DNA of 64,000 bases from Lanius collurio (Eukaryota; Chordata; Aves; Passeriformes; Laniidae): positions 6,638,250 through 6,702,249 of the forward strand of contig JACBWW010000038.1 in NCBI GenBank assembly GCA_020086605.1, given 5' to 3'. The notes beneath the pieces are model-generated. The model was not told the DNA's origin. It did not search any database and was given only the letters and a program-made list of their open reading frames with translations. A program made the position numbers and the translations under genes. Shown piece after piece: positions 47,852-57,960 of this stretch (positions within the stretch are counted from its first letter, which is position 1; every line of letters begins with the position of its first letter).

Positions 47852-49098
47852 GTAAGTATTACATGATATGGAACATGGAAGCCTACATATATCCAGTTTG
47901 GAAATGCTCAAGTCTGTTCGAAATGATCAGTGCTCATCTGTTTGCATAGACCTTTTTACTGACAAAAAATACATTATTTGCTATTTATTGTCTCTTCTTC
48001 TTGAACACCCCTCCTGAAATACATTTCTTCCTTGGTAATCAGAGAGCTTCTTAATTTTTTCCTTTTATTTCTTCAGGTAAATATTTTACACTCTGATGAT
48101 AATTCTCAAAGGAATTTGTTTTTAACTGATGAATTTCATCAATGGAGTCAGTGAAAGCTTTGTTTGTGTAGTTACCAACAGAAAGGCTGTTTGCGTGATG
48201 TCAAATTTATATCTCCACCTAGTGAGCTGCAGTGAATGACAGTTGTTACAATAAACACTGGTGTTCTCTATTAATTAACTAGCGTATGCTTTATGAAACT
48301 TGGGTAGCCTGTAGTTTTGCATGTTCCTGTTATTGGGAAGCTGCTATGGATGAAGCTAACTTACATATGGTATTGTCTAATGGTCCCAGCCCCGTCACAT
48401 TGCTAGTCTGTGAAAATGTATGGTTAATGCTTAATATTTATTGGGTTTAGGCCTTGAATATTTGATATCACAGGAGAGAGTTTGATGCTTTAAATTCTCT
48501 TAGTATTTTTTGGATCTAAAACTAAGAACTCTTAATGCCAGAAATTTAAAACCAAACAGGGATTTTTATTCTTAAATGTTTTTGATTGGATTCTTGTTTT
48601 GTCAATGCTATTGCTTATTGGCTATAAAGGAAATTGTTTAGACGCACCTGAGTTGACTAGTATTGGTAGAAAAGGGGAATTCTCCTGGCATGTAGTATAT
48701 GGCTTAGTAGAAACAGAAATTTTTGCTGCCATTAGCCTTCCAGAAGCCCATTCCACTTCAGTCTTACAATTATAGGAACAGATCAGAAGGCAGATCTTCC
48801 TTAGCTATTTAAACATGGGAAGGTGATTTATTTGGAACTTGAGCACTAAAAAGGGGGAACACTTGCATTTGTGGTTCCAGAGAAAGATGATTTAAATATT
48901 TGTTCTGTTTAAAATAAAATTACTCTATTATGGTTTGGTTTATAGTTTCAAGGCCTATTTCGGTTCTCTATAGTCCAAAAATATATAAAGGAAAGGTACA
49001 TATATAAAGGAAACTTTCCTTCAAAACTGGAAAGAATAACTTCATTAGAACTCTTATAAAGTATAAAATACCTGGAAATAATACACCTTTATCATCAG
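47852..49098 (+). other. MGAT4D: MGAT4D intron 11
   Basis: 1.25 kb; no gene or repeat recognised. Confidence 0.75.
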
Positions 49099-49177
49099 GT
49101 ACTTGTTCAGAAGTGGAAATGTGGAGCACCCTGGTGATAAACTGTTTAACACTACTGTGGAAGTGTTACCAGCTGAT
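49099..49177 (+). CDS. MGAT4D: MGAT4D exon 12: [16 protein letters not shown]
   Basis: 79 bp, phase 2 to 0, residues 434-460: [20 protein letters not shown], then LPAD. Conserved C-terminal domain block with a potential N-glycosylation site NTT. Donor GCTGAT|GTAAGT. Confidence 0.95.
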
Positions 49178-49284
49178 GTAAGTCTTTCATTTTCAACCCT
49201 ATTTCATTTTCAGAATGATATTCAGCATAAAATGTCATACCCTAGAAAATACTTCTTGAAATTTTATTGCTTTATTTTTTACAG
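49178..49284 (+). other. MGAT4D: MGAT4D intron 12 (107 bp)
   Basis: Short intron with a T-rich tract before the acceptor tttttacag. Confidence 0.9.
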
Positions 49285-49363
49285 GAAATGCTAAGAAAAG
49301 AATTGGTTGATAATGGAAGTAAATTTAACTACCCAGCAACCAAAGACGGGTATCTAAAAATAG
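49285..49363 (+). CDS. MGAT4D: MGAT4D exon 13
   Basis: 79 bp, phase 0 to 1, residues 461-486 plus one base: [20 protein letters not shown], then DGYLKIG. It corresponds to the KDKRLEDGYFRIGKFENG region of MGAT4A. Donor AAATAG|GTAAAT. Confidence 0.93.
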
Positions 49364-50374
49364 GTAAATTGTTTATTGTCACTTCAAAACGAGAAATCTT
49401 GTTCCTACGTATAAAATGTTTCTGCCCTTAAGGATTTCATTAACTCTATGATAAATTCAACATTCCAAGGTGAAATAGTAAGGAAAATAAACCCTTTGCA
49501 TTACTGCGCATTGTAGCGTATGGTGTTTGACCAATGACTCTCCTATTTTGGTTTAAATATGACCAGTGGCAAAAGCCAAGACATCTGATTAGAAGGAAAA
49601 CTAATTACAGTCCCTGTAAAGAGTTTTCATGGCAAGATTTTGGTAGCTGGGGTGGGTGGTGGGGGAACTAGAGGTGTGGCTTCTGTGAGAAGCTGCCAGA
49701 AGCTTCCCCTTATGTCCACTGGAGCCAGTGGCAGCCAGCTCCAGGATGGACCTACAGCTGGCCAAGGCTGAATCCAACAGAGACGAGGGTAGTGCCTTGC
49801 GGGATAACATATTTTAAAAAGGGAGCACAAAACCTCTGTGTAATAGCAATTGCAGCTGGAGAGAGGAGAGGGAATACATGAGAGAAAAAACTCTGCAGAC
49901 ACCAAGGTCAGTGAAGATGGAGGGGCAAGATGCTGTGCTGATTCCCCTGAGGAGGAAGGAGCAACAGAGACAACATGTGATGAACTGACCATGACCCCCA
50001 TTCCCTGTCCCCCTGCACCCCTGGGGGTAAGGAGGTAGAGAAAATCAAGAGTAAATTTTATCCCAAGAAGAAGAAAGGGTTGGGGAAAGGTGTTCTTAGG
50101 ATTTGGTTTTATTTCTCATTACCCTTCTCTTACAAAGAAATTTTTTTTTTCCCAAGTCAAGTCTGGCTTGCCCATGACAGTAATTTGTGACTGATTGATC
50201 TCTCCTTGTGCTTATTTCAACCCACGAGTCTTTTTCAAAAAACCTTTTTTTCCCCCTAATGTATTCCTGGATTTAATTTATAGTTTGTCATATAAAGCTT
50301 TTCACAAGTTTGCTTGGAAGTGTATTTCATTCTAATAAATGTTTGTATGGGGCTTGTGGTTTTGTTTTATTTAG
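49364..50374 (+). other. MGAT4D: MGAT4D intron 13
   Basis: 1.0 kb, largely occupied by an ERVL-like LTR fragment (about 49,600-50,090). Confidence 0.75.
49600..50090 (+). mobile_element. ERVL-type LTR-like fragment (tentative)
   Basis: GC-richer block starting near catggcaagattttgg, with blocks such as agacaccaaggtcagtgaag and gaggaggaaggag. These are matched in order by agacacaaaagttggtgaag and gagggaggagaatg at 54,420-54,475. Two diverged copies of one LTR family are the likely explanation. The family name rests on my recognition of the pattern, not on a search. Confidence 0.45.
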
Positions 50375-50487
50375 GGGCTTTTGAAAATGGCATTGCAGAA
50401 GGCAGCATCAATCGGTCAATAGGAAGAATACAGGCTATTCGTTTATCAGTCAGTTCTGATTCTCCAGTCTGGGCAATACTGAGTGAG
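50375..50487 (+). CDS. MGAT4D: MGAT4D exon 14: FENGIAEG..RLSV block
   Basis: 113 bp, phase 1 to 0, residues 487-524: AFENGIAEGSINRSIGRIQA, then IRLSVSSDSPVWAILSE. Matches FENGVAEG and FRLSV...VWAILNE of MGAT4A. Donor GAG|GTAAGC. If this donor is not used, the frame adds VSMSQ and stops at once, a possible alternative end. Confidence 0.95.
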
Positions 50488-51020
50488 GTAAGCATGTCAC
50501 AATGAAAGCATTCTTATTATTCATTATGAAATGAGTTTTGGTTTTTCCAATCATACAGTATTGTTAATCATTTATTTTATTTAATTTTGAAAGGAATTTT
50601 GTGTGGAAAACTCACACAAGTGAAGAATTATATTAATTATTTTCAGGAGATAAGTTAAATTTACTTCATTGAAAGTGCTGGAAATACTCAAATGGGATGA
50701 TTCCCCAGTTTTGCAGTGCTGTAACTGTAGTTGCTAGGACTTGGGTTTTGACAAAAAAAGCTTTTTTTCAGTCGCCATCTTGGATATTAATTACATTATG
50801 TCAACATTTTCAGATGACCTGTGATTTTTTTAATTCTTCCAAGTTTTCCCCAAGTGTTTAAATGTCTGTAAGTCCATAAATAGAAAATACTTAGCAGAAG
50901 TCACTAAAGAGAATTACTATAGCCTTAAACCCTAGCCATAGCTGGAAGAAAGGAAAAAACTAATATCTTAGGCAAAGCTCTTGTAGATTTTAGAAAATAA
51001 TAGATTTTGTTGTTTTCCAG
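50488..51020 (+). other. MGAT4D: MGAT4D intron 14
   Basis: 533 bp; no feature recognised. Acceptor tgttttccag. Confidence 0.85.
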
Positions 51021-51047
51021 GTACTTATCAAGACATCTGAAAACTGA
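51021..51047 (+). CDS. MGAT4D: MGAT4D exon 15: final 8 codons and stop
   Basis: Encodes VLIKTSEN and TGA (51,045-51,047), phase 0. This matches the IHIKKATN ending of MGAT4A in position and length, so the coding sequence ends here. The 3' untranslated region follows. Confidence 0.88.
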   Translation, partial: VLIKTSEN

Positions 51048-51834
51048 AAAAAATATATTTTTGATGTGTCACTTGTTATGTATTGTTTGAAAACAAGGCT
51101 AACTGCAACAGAAAAAAAAAGGACTGGGTCAAAGGACCAATTCCAAACCCATTCAATTATTAATACTCTGTATTAGGAAAGAGTAGAGATAACTCTTAGG
51201 TCTTTATATGAAAATAATGTTAGTAGTTTCTATAAAATGTTAGTGAGTAATACGTCATATACAAAAAACTCACCTTAGCTTGGCAACATTAAATATATAT
51301 TATTATAAACAATTGATAAGGCATTACAGCCTGCCTCAGGGACTAAAGCATAAAGGTATAAAAAGCTTCACCAGAAATAAAAATAGAGACATTTTTGAAA
51401 AATATTAAGGACATGATGTTCAACTCCATTAAAATCTCTGGTCAGTTCTGTAGGGAAATCAGAACTGGAGGAAAAGTTGTCAATATTCATTGCAAGTATT
51501 TAAAGTAGTTCATAGGAACAACTTAATGTTATGAAAATTGATCTCAAACTTAATATGTGTTTCAGCCTTAATGTAGCATAAGTTATGTTAAATATTTTTT
51601 TAAAATAGAAGTGCCTATAAGTTACTACTTGAATAACTTGAAACTTAAACAGGTATTGTTTGGAAGACTGTAAAACTTCTCAGTGAATTGTGCATTGAAT
51701 TAATTACAGGAAATAAGGGTATTACATGTAACTATATTTCTGTAGAAAGAAAATCTATTTAAATAAAATTTTGGATCCTATAATTAGATAATCAGTGTGT
51801 ACTGATCAAAATTCAACATAAATTTGAAAATAAA
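51048..51834 (+). terminator. MGAT4D: MGAT4D 3' untranslated region with candidate poly(A) signals
   Basis: AATAAA hexamers at 51,376-51,381, 51,762-51,767 and 51,829-51,834 downstream of the stop codon in AT-rich sequence. Which is used cannot be decided from sequence. Confidence 0.45.
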
Positions 51835-53810
51835 AAGTAAACCACAGTAGTATAATTTGAAAAGTTTTTGGGAAATGACAATCCACCATGGACATCTACC
51901 TGTTAATGTGCAGAACTCCACTATCACTTCCTTAGTACTTGAAGCATGACTGCACCCTCATTCCCCTGCATAGGCATTGCATCCTGACAGCAGGAAATAA
52001 GCTGCAATGTGTGGACTTGTATTGAATGGGTTACATTAACATAGAATTGTATTCTTAATGCCACATTTAGAATGAGATGGAATTGTTTTTTTTACATTAA
52101 AACAGTGTAAAAGAGTGGTTTTTTAAAAAACAACCTCTAGTAATATTTTGATAATATTGCTTAGAGGATTATCATTTATTTATTTTACTTCATTTATTTA
52201 GACTTGTATGTACAGGATTGTTTATGCACTGTGGTGCTATATATATGTGCAAGAAGATATATATAAATACATATATTGGACCAAATATTGCAGCCTTCAT
52301 TAGGTTAGGAGTTTAATGCCAGTTAAGAATTAGTGCAGTAATCCAGCATGCTTAGAGGTATGCTGTGGGACACCTTGATCCCTCAGCACTTACAGTGAAA
52401 ACATAAAACCTTATTTTGCCATTGCTTTCGCTGCAACTGATTCACTGTTGGGAGTAGTGTCTGCATTCAGGGTGCCTTGCACTTACTTGTTACAGGGCAG
52501 TGTCACTAAGGAGGAAATTCCAGAGCAATTATTTAATACAGTGAAAACATAGAATACACTAAAGTAATAGATTTTGCTACCAAACCATCTTATTTTCACA
52601 GTGAAATGAGATTTCACTCTAGTTGAAGCATACTTTCAAGAAGCTCATCGGAATACCTGAAATTGCATTAGGAAATGACTGGACTTAAAAATATATATTT
52701 TTAAATGTCATTTTTCATTCTGTGCTGCCAGCTTGGTGCTTCATTAATTGTTTCTGGTTTTACATATTTTACATAACCGTTGCAATCACAGAATACCCTT
52801 CCCATCACTCTGATGTAAATGAGGTTTTAGATGATGTTGTAAATAATCAATGCTTCAGAAGAACCATTAATTCTTCCCTGTGCTTTTGCAAGTGCAGAGG
52901 TTTCTTGCACAGTCTGCAGAACCACAACTCCACTATAAAACCAAAGGAACCTCCTAAGAGGAATTTTGTATTTGGATTTTCACTGATGATGCAATAGCTG
53001 AAAAGTGAGTATTCCAGCCCCAGGAAGTTTACAACAAGGGAGTGCAGTGGAAGAATACTTCACCAATACCACTTTTGTGTTATTGGTAACAACCACCACT
53101 GGTGAGTGAATTACCTGGGTTTGTTCACAAGGAGTGGTTACAGAACACCTGCAGCTTCCTTTCCATCCTGCAAGCAAGATCTTACCTGTGGTGTTCCATG
53201 TAATAATCCTATGCACTGAACCTTCACACACCACAGCTCCAAGACCAGATCAAAGGCTGAATAGAGGCCTTCCCATAGGAAGGCTTCTGTTCACGTCCAG
53301 GGAATAAGGAGCTTCCTCTAACTTTACGGGTGACTGGCTTTGAAGTCTAGGCATTGTGATTGTAACTTACAAAACCAAAGATGGTAAACTCTAAGTGAAA
53401 AAAATAACTCTGAAAAGAGTTTCAGATTCCAAACCAGATCACCAGGCTCACTGAGTGGGAAATTTTACTTCAGTACTTTCATGTGGTTTAAAACACAAGT
53501 CTCAAAAATAAGGTCTACCTCAGGCTCACTGTACATGTACTTAATCAGTTTAAATGTCTGTGTGGTGAGAAAGCACAAGTTTCAATCTAGTTCTGTTACC
53601 AAAATCCTCTGAAAACATCAGGAAAAATTAACACTCCCTCAACACTTGTCTTTTTATTTTTAGGGAGTAAGGCATTACTTTATTCTTGGCCAAGAGGTAT
53701 GTGCAGCTGACAGTTTCAGCCTCTGTGCTGGCACAGATACAAAACTTTTTCACTTATTTTTACATTTTTAGCAAAGAAAGGAATTTGATGCCTGAAAGAT
53801 AGGCAGGAAA
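51835..53810. other. MGAT4D-CLGN spacer, first part: nothing recognised
   Basis: About 2 kb of AT-rich sequence without an exon-like frame, repeat or RNA gene that I can support. Confidence 0.6.
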
Positions 53811-54300
53811 TAAATCCCCATAGACCGATGTCTGTAGAGCAGGAATTTGTTTATTGCAGCGCTGATGGTGAGGGGGAGCTTTCCTCCTAACTCACCCTCC
53901 CTTGTCAAGTGCTGTGGTAAATTTATAGATGTTATGGTTTAGCATAGTTTGCTCATCAGCTGCAGAAGTGGCTCGCTTGCAGAGAGGGGTTACCACTTCT
54001 TCTGGGCTCGATGAGAACCAATTAAAACCCTGGTTTGAAACTGGCATCTTCTTAAGCCACTTAAGAAGTTCAACACGCCTCTGTGAAACACATTTTGAGA
54101 ACGGATAGAGCCTGGGAAAAGCTCTCTTGGCTTCTGCCTTTCAAAGAGGCAACTGAACGGGGGGGAGGCCCTGCGGCCCTGTTCCACCCCCAGCCCTGCT
54201 CTGTGCAGGCCGGGCCCTGCAGCTTAGCCCGGTGTAGCCGCTGAGATGAAATACTACACCGAAACGAGCTCCGACCACCCGGCAGAGATAAGGGAATTCC
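53810..54300 (-). mobile_element. Possible antisense LTR (tentative)
   Basis: On the minus strand GC-rich sequence leads to a TATA-like tctataaatt (about 53,925) and then AATAAAC (about 53,850), the order of U3-TATA-poly(A) in an LTR. Composition differs from both flanks. No terminal repeats or duplication identified. Confidence 0.35.
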
Positions 54301-54309
54301 AGCTGCTGC

Positions 54310-55345
54310 CCGGCTGAGATTAACTCTTTAAATGCTATAAGGTTTCTTCAGAACAGATGAGCCTGCACACATCAATCCTCTCCCAGGGGAAAGGTGAAGG
54401 AACATGAGGAAAACATCCTGAAGACACAAAAGTTGGTGAAGAAGGAGGGGCTGAAACCCTGAGGGAGGAGAATGAGGAGATGCTAGAAAGCTGAAATTCG
54501 GTGGCAAACCTCTGGGAATGAACTGGATTATTAGGGTCCCTGTTTTAATTTCATAAAGCATGGGGGGTTGAGCAATTGTGAGCCAAGGTACCTCTGCTGG
54601 AGTCCGAAGCAGCAAAGTGATATGCTGCTATGGACATTGTGAATGTATCTTTTCTCCATTTTCTTTGGCTCCAGAGTGCAGGACTCTGTTTACCTTCACC
54701 TGGAGGAGGTGTGCAGTACACGTGGAATTTGCCCTAGTGGCTGGGGAAGGCATGGTCCCACCCTTTGATATGGATTGATCCAGACCTCAGGAGAAGGGAA
54801 TGAGGAGGGATGAATGTGAAGATGACCTCTGTTCCTAGAGATGAGGATGACCCTAGAGATAAGTGAAGAGAACCTTGCTTCTAACAGCTCAGCCTTAAAT
54901 TGGTACCCCATGAACTCAAAAATTGAAACCCTCCAAAAGCAGCTGTGGGGAAAGCTGTAATTCGAGGGAAGGGACTCTTTTAATGCACACAGAGAACCAC
55001 CTGAGCAGTGGACTGGCTGTGATACTCCAGCCACATGAGAGTTGTTCTCATGGGAATGTTTCCATAGAATAACCAAGAGAGACTCAGAGACTCCTCTCTC
55101 TCTGTGTGAACTGAAAAAGATTATTATAGAGGTGCTAAACTGACTGAGAGTTTCAAAGGTTGTTTTTCCATTGTCAGTAGGAGAAGGGAGAGAAGGTGGG
55201 GGGAGGGGAGAGTGGAGTTCTGAGGGTTTAGTCTGATTCTGACTTGTTTCTTTCTTTTAGGTCTGTTAATAAACTTCTTTATAGTCTTTTAAGTTTGTGC
55301 CTGCTTTGCTTTCTCCTAATTCTTATCTCACAAAGGTAAAATAAG
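54310..55345 (+). mobile_element. ERVL-type LTR-like repeat, sense (tentative)
   Basis: About 1 kb block with ORF-free, moderately GC-rich sequence ending in gttaataaacttctttat (poly(A) signal), gctttctcctaattctta and tctcacaaagg, a tail I recognise from avian ERVL LTRs. It shares ordered blocks with 49,600-50,090. Confidence 0.45.
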
Positions 55346-56780
55346 TAAGTAATGGATGATTTGGACTAAACTACTACAATACAGTAAATTTTGCTTTAAT
55401 GTTACTATGACATTACGGCATCTTCACATATGCACTGGAACTAATTTACATAGCAGGATCTCATGGTTATTAGATATTTCTTTGCTCTGCACATGCACTT
55501 CCCCAGTTTGGGGGCCTTGGGGGTCTTTGATGAAGACTTCTAAAGTCTTTTTTGCACTTGAACTTTTCAACTTTGTCTTCGGGGTGTGCGTAGTTACGAT
55601 GCTCTTCGGTCCATCTTGTCTGAACCGGCCTAAATTCTTTGTTTTGTGGCTAATTGGCTTTGGCTTGCCAATTTCTTATTAGTACTACACTTATCTATCT
55701 CTAAAACTGTACTCCTGCTAAGTTTTGTTTGGTTTTTTTTCCCCCCTCTTTTTCTCTATTCTGCATATAAGCAACTGTTAACTATATACTAGCCATTATA
55801 TTGTATAAAAAGTTATTCATATCAGATTATATGGGTATCGAAAGTTATGATTCAGGCTATATAAGTAGAGAAGGCTGTGCTTCAGGTTATATTGATAAAA
55901 AGTCATGATTTGGGTTATTTTGATATTAAGCTTACATAGATATCTTATAACCCAAGCTATATAAGCACTTTGTTACTTTGACCTAAGTTATATAGATATC
56001 AAATCCCTCCTTTTCTTTATTCCTTTGTGAATTCTTTCAGAAGTTATATTGTGGTCTCTGCATCCCTCAAAAATATGTTCTTTTTTCTATTTTGTGCCTT
56101 AACTGGTAACTTTTTCAGTCATTATAAGAAGTTGTATTCTGTTTGCAATACCACAGGAAACATTGACTCAATACACAGGTACAAGGAATGATTTTTCCTA
56201 AAAGCAGAATTCCCATGAATAACTGTTTTAGCCAATTGAAATTTGGGAGCCAAGATGTAAGTGATTCCCACAAGTGGATTGTCCACAAAGTGTCATCTTT
56301 TGTTACTTCATGGAGTACCCTTCTATGTTGCCAGATTGTGTGTTTATCTGTTGCTATTTGCCCTGATTGATCTACAAATATACAACAACTGGTATTTACT
56401 AGGGTACAAATTAATGCTCATTGGTTCAAATTCTCTTAATTAGTATTCTATCCTCTTGGTTATTGATTTCTTGCTCTTCATGCTAATTTGGTCCACATTC
56501 TTTAGTCCTTTCATCATCTTTTTCTCAAATGGGGAGTCCCCGGCTTTTCAGGTGTTAATCCCCTCTCTATCTTCTGGGTACTTCAATATCCTTGAAGGGC
56601 CACAAATTTAAGACCCCAGTTGTCCAATCTTTAGTTCCCTTTGGCTCTCTTTATTGAAGCTTACTAGGTTAGTTTTAACAAACTTAAGATTTCACTAATT
56701 TAAGGATCACAGTAGTCTATGAAGAAAACTAAAAGCAGGCATTGCTTACAATTAATTAAAACATCTAATTAAAAGCTTAA
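55346..56780. repeat. Repeat-derived spacer with degenerate gttatat units
   Basis: 55,850-56,000 contains several degenerate copies of a unit like ggttatattgatataaag (tcaggctatataagta, tcaggttatattgata, gggttattttgatatt, taagttatatagatat). 56,385-56,650 resembles 860-1,270. Probably remnants of one or two old LTR elements. No coding remnant could be identified. Confidence 0.4.
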
Positions 56781-57039
56781 AAACATACAACTTTCAAAAA
56801 TACAATGTTTCATTCGACCCATTTTGATTTTCACTGGAGCAGTTATTCATTTCTCTGAATTATGTCTCCATTCTCGTCTTAAATCTTTTGATAGACTTTT
56901 GAAAGAGGCATGCCAACATTCGTCTTCAGTACAAAAGGCAGAAGAACTTGGCTTTACTAATTCATTTAAAATGTTTTTATTTCGCTCTGCTTCGCGGTAC
57001 GTATATTGGAGCGTCAGGGTGAGTGTCCAGCTGTAACAA

Positions 57040-57960
57040 AGGGTTTCGTTAATTGGAGGTTACACGTGTTGGAAAACTTTTTCCTGGCCAATGCCTGGCT
57101 GCAGCCGTGTGGGGCAGAGCGACGGGCGACATCCCGCACCGCACACCGCAGCCATAAGTAGCGAAGCTCCCATGAGCGCGCCGAATGCCGAGGGGCGGGG
57201 CGGGCCAGGGGAGGCAGGCGATTGGCTGAGGCACCCCGCGCTGGGCGGGCCAGCAGCCGCAGGTCGAGCCACGTATTGGCTCTCGCCTCACGCCGGGCAC
57301 CTCCGATTGGCGCAGCTCGCTGCCCATCTCTCGCGCCAACACACGCTCCGCGGTGGTACGCTCGGCTATGCCGTGCGCGCGGGCTGGGTCGGGCTGCGCA
57401 TACTGCGCTGTGATTGGCCGGCGGGGCGCGGCACGAGCGGCGGCACCTGCTCCCGCACCCCCGGGAGCGGCGGGGGTGTTGTGCGCGCGTGCGTGGCCGG
57501 GGATATGCCGGGACGACCGGGTGGGCCCGGCTCCGGTTCCCGCCGCCGGTAACCGCCCGCCCTGGGCAGGGGAGCGCCGAGACCGCCGCCGGTAACGAGC
57601 GGTAACCGTCCGCCGCGGGCTGGGCAGCGCCGGGACCGCCGGTAACCGCCCCCCGTGGTGGCAGCGGCGTCGCGGTGCTTGGTAACCAGGCCGGGGGAAG
57701 CGGCAGCCACCTAGCCCCGCGGTCCCGCTGGAGGTGCGTGTGGGCCCCGTGTGGCGAGGGGAGGGAGCGGTGGCTGCCCTGCTCCGCCCCCTCTATTCAG
57801 CCCCCGATGGGCAGTGGCGGCCCCGGCTTTGGGTCCCGAGGGTGGGATGGCGGAAATTTGGTTGAAGGCGCCGCATGGGAGGATTTGGGGGCTCCGCCCC
57901 TTCCCCGAGGCCGGGTAGGAGGAGCATCGCCTCGCGGGTGAACGGTGGGGTAGCGCCTGC
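57040..57960 (+). promoter_or_regulatory. CLGN: CpG island and promoter of CLGN
   Basis: Dense CpG island about 4 kb upstream of the CLGN start codon, the likely home of a non-coding first exon (human CLGN also starts translation in exon 2). Four inverted CCAAT boxes (ATTGG) lie at 57,221, 57,275, 57,306 and 57,413, with a GC box (GGGGCGGGGCGGG) near 57,194. A GCGGTAACCG-type unit is repeated several times at 57,540-57,690. I found no exact ER-stress element (CCAAT-N9-CCACG). A first-exon donor could not be fixed. Confidence 0.7.
57540..57690. repeat. Imperfect GC-rich tandem repeat in CLGN promoter
   Basis: CGCCGGTAACCGCC-like units occur at about 57,542, 57,587-57,608 and 57,638, separated by similar CCGC..GGGCTGGGCAG sequence, giving three imperfect copies of a 45-50 bp unit. 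Confidence 0.6.

Larger units (their letters stand above)
7025..51047 (+). other. MGAT4D: MGAT4D gene (GnT-IV family, GT54), complete 15-exon structure
   Basis: The gene encodes a member of the alpha-1,3-mannosyl-glycoprotein beta-1,4-N-acetylglucosaminyltransferase (GnT-IV) family, which branches N-glycans in the Golgi. Fifteen exons join with consistent phases to 532 codons plus TGA, close to the length of active MGAT4A/B and longer than mammalian MGAT4D, a shortened protein reported to inhibit MGAT1. Domain order: cytosolic MRLR and membrane anchor (about 7-28), coiled-coil stem (31-85), GT54 catalytic region (about 100-370) with LEDD at 253-256, and a C-terminal domain (370-532) ending in LIKTSEN. 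Location between ELMOD2 and CLGN gives the name; sequence alone resembles MGAT4A-type enzymes strongly. Introns 5 and 7 carry endogenous retroviruses, intron 9 CR1 fragments. No stop or frameshift was found in the joined exons, so it looks functional. Confidence 0.9.

Noticed and set aside
57091..57941. Long open frames in the CLGN CpG island
   Set aside because: GC-driven frames without conserved domains; CLGN translation starts at 61,986.
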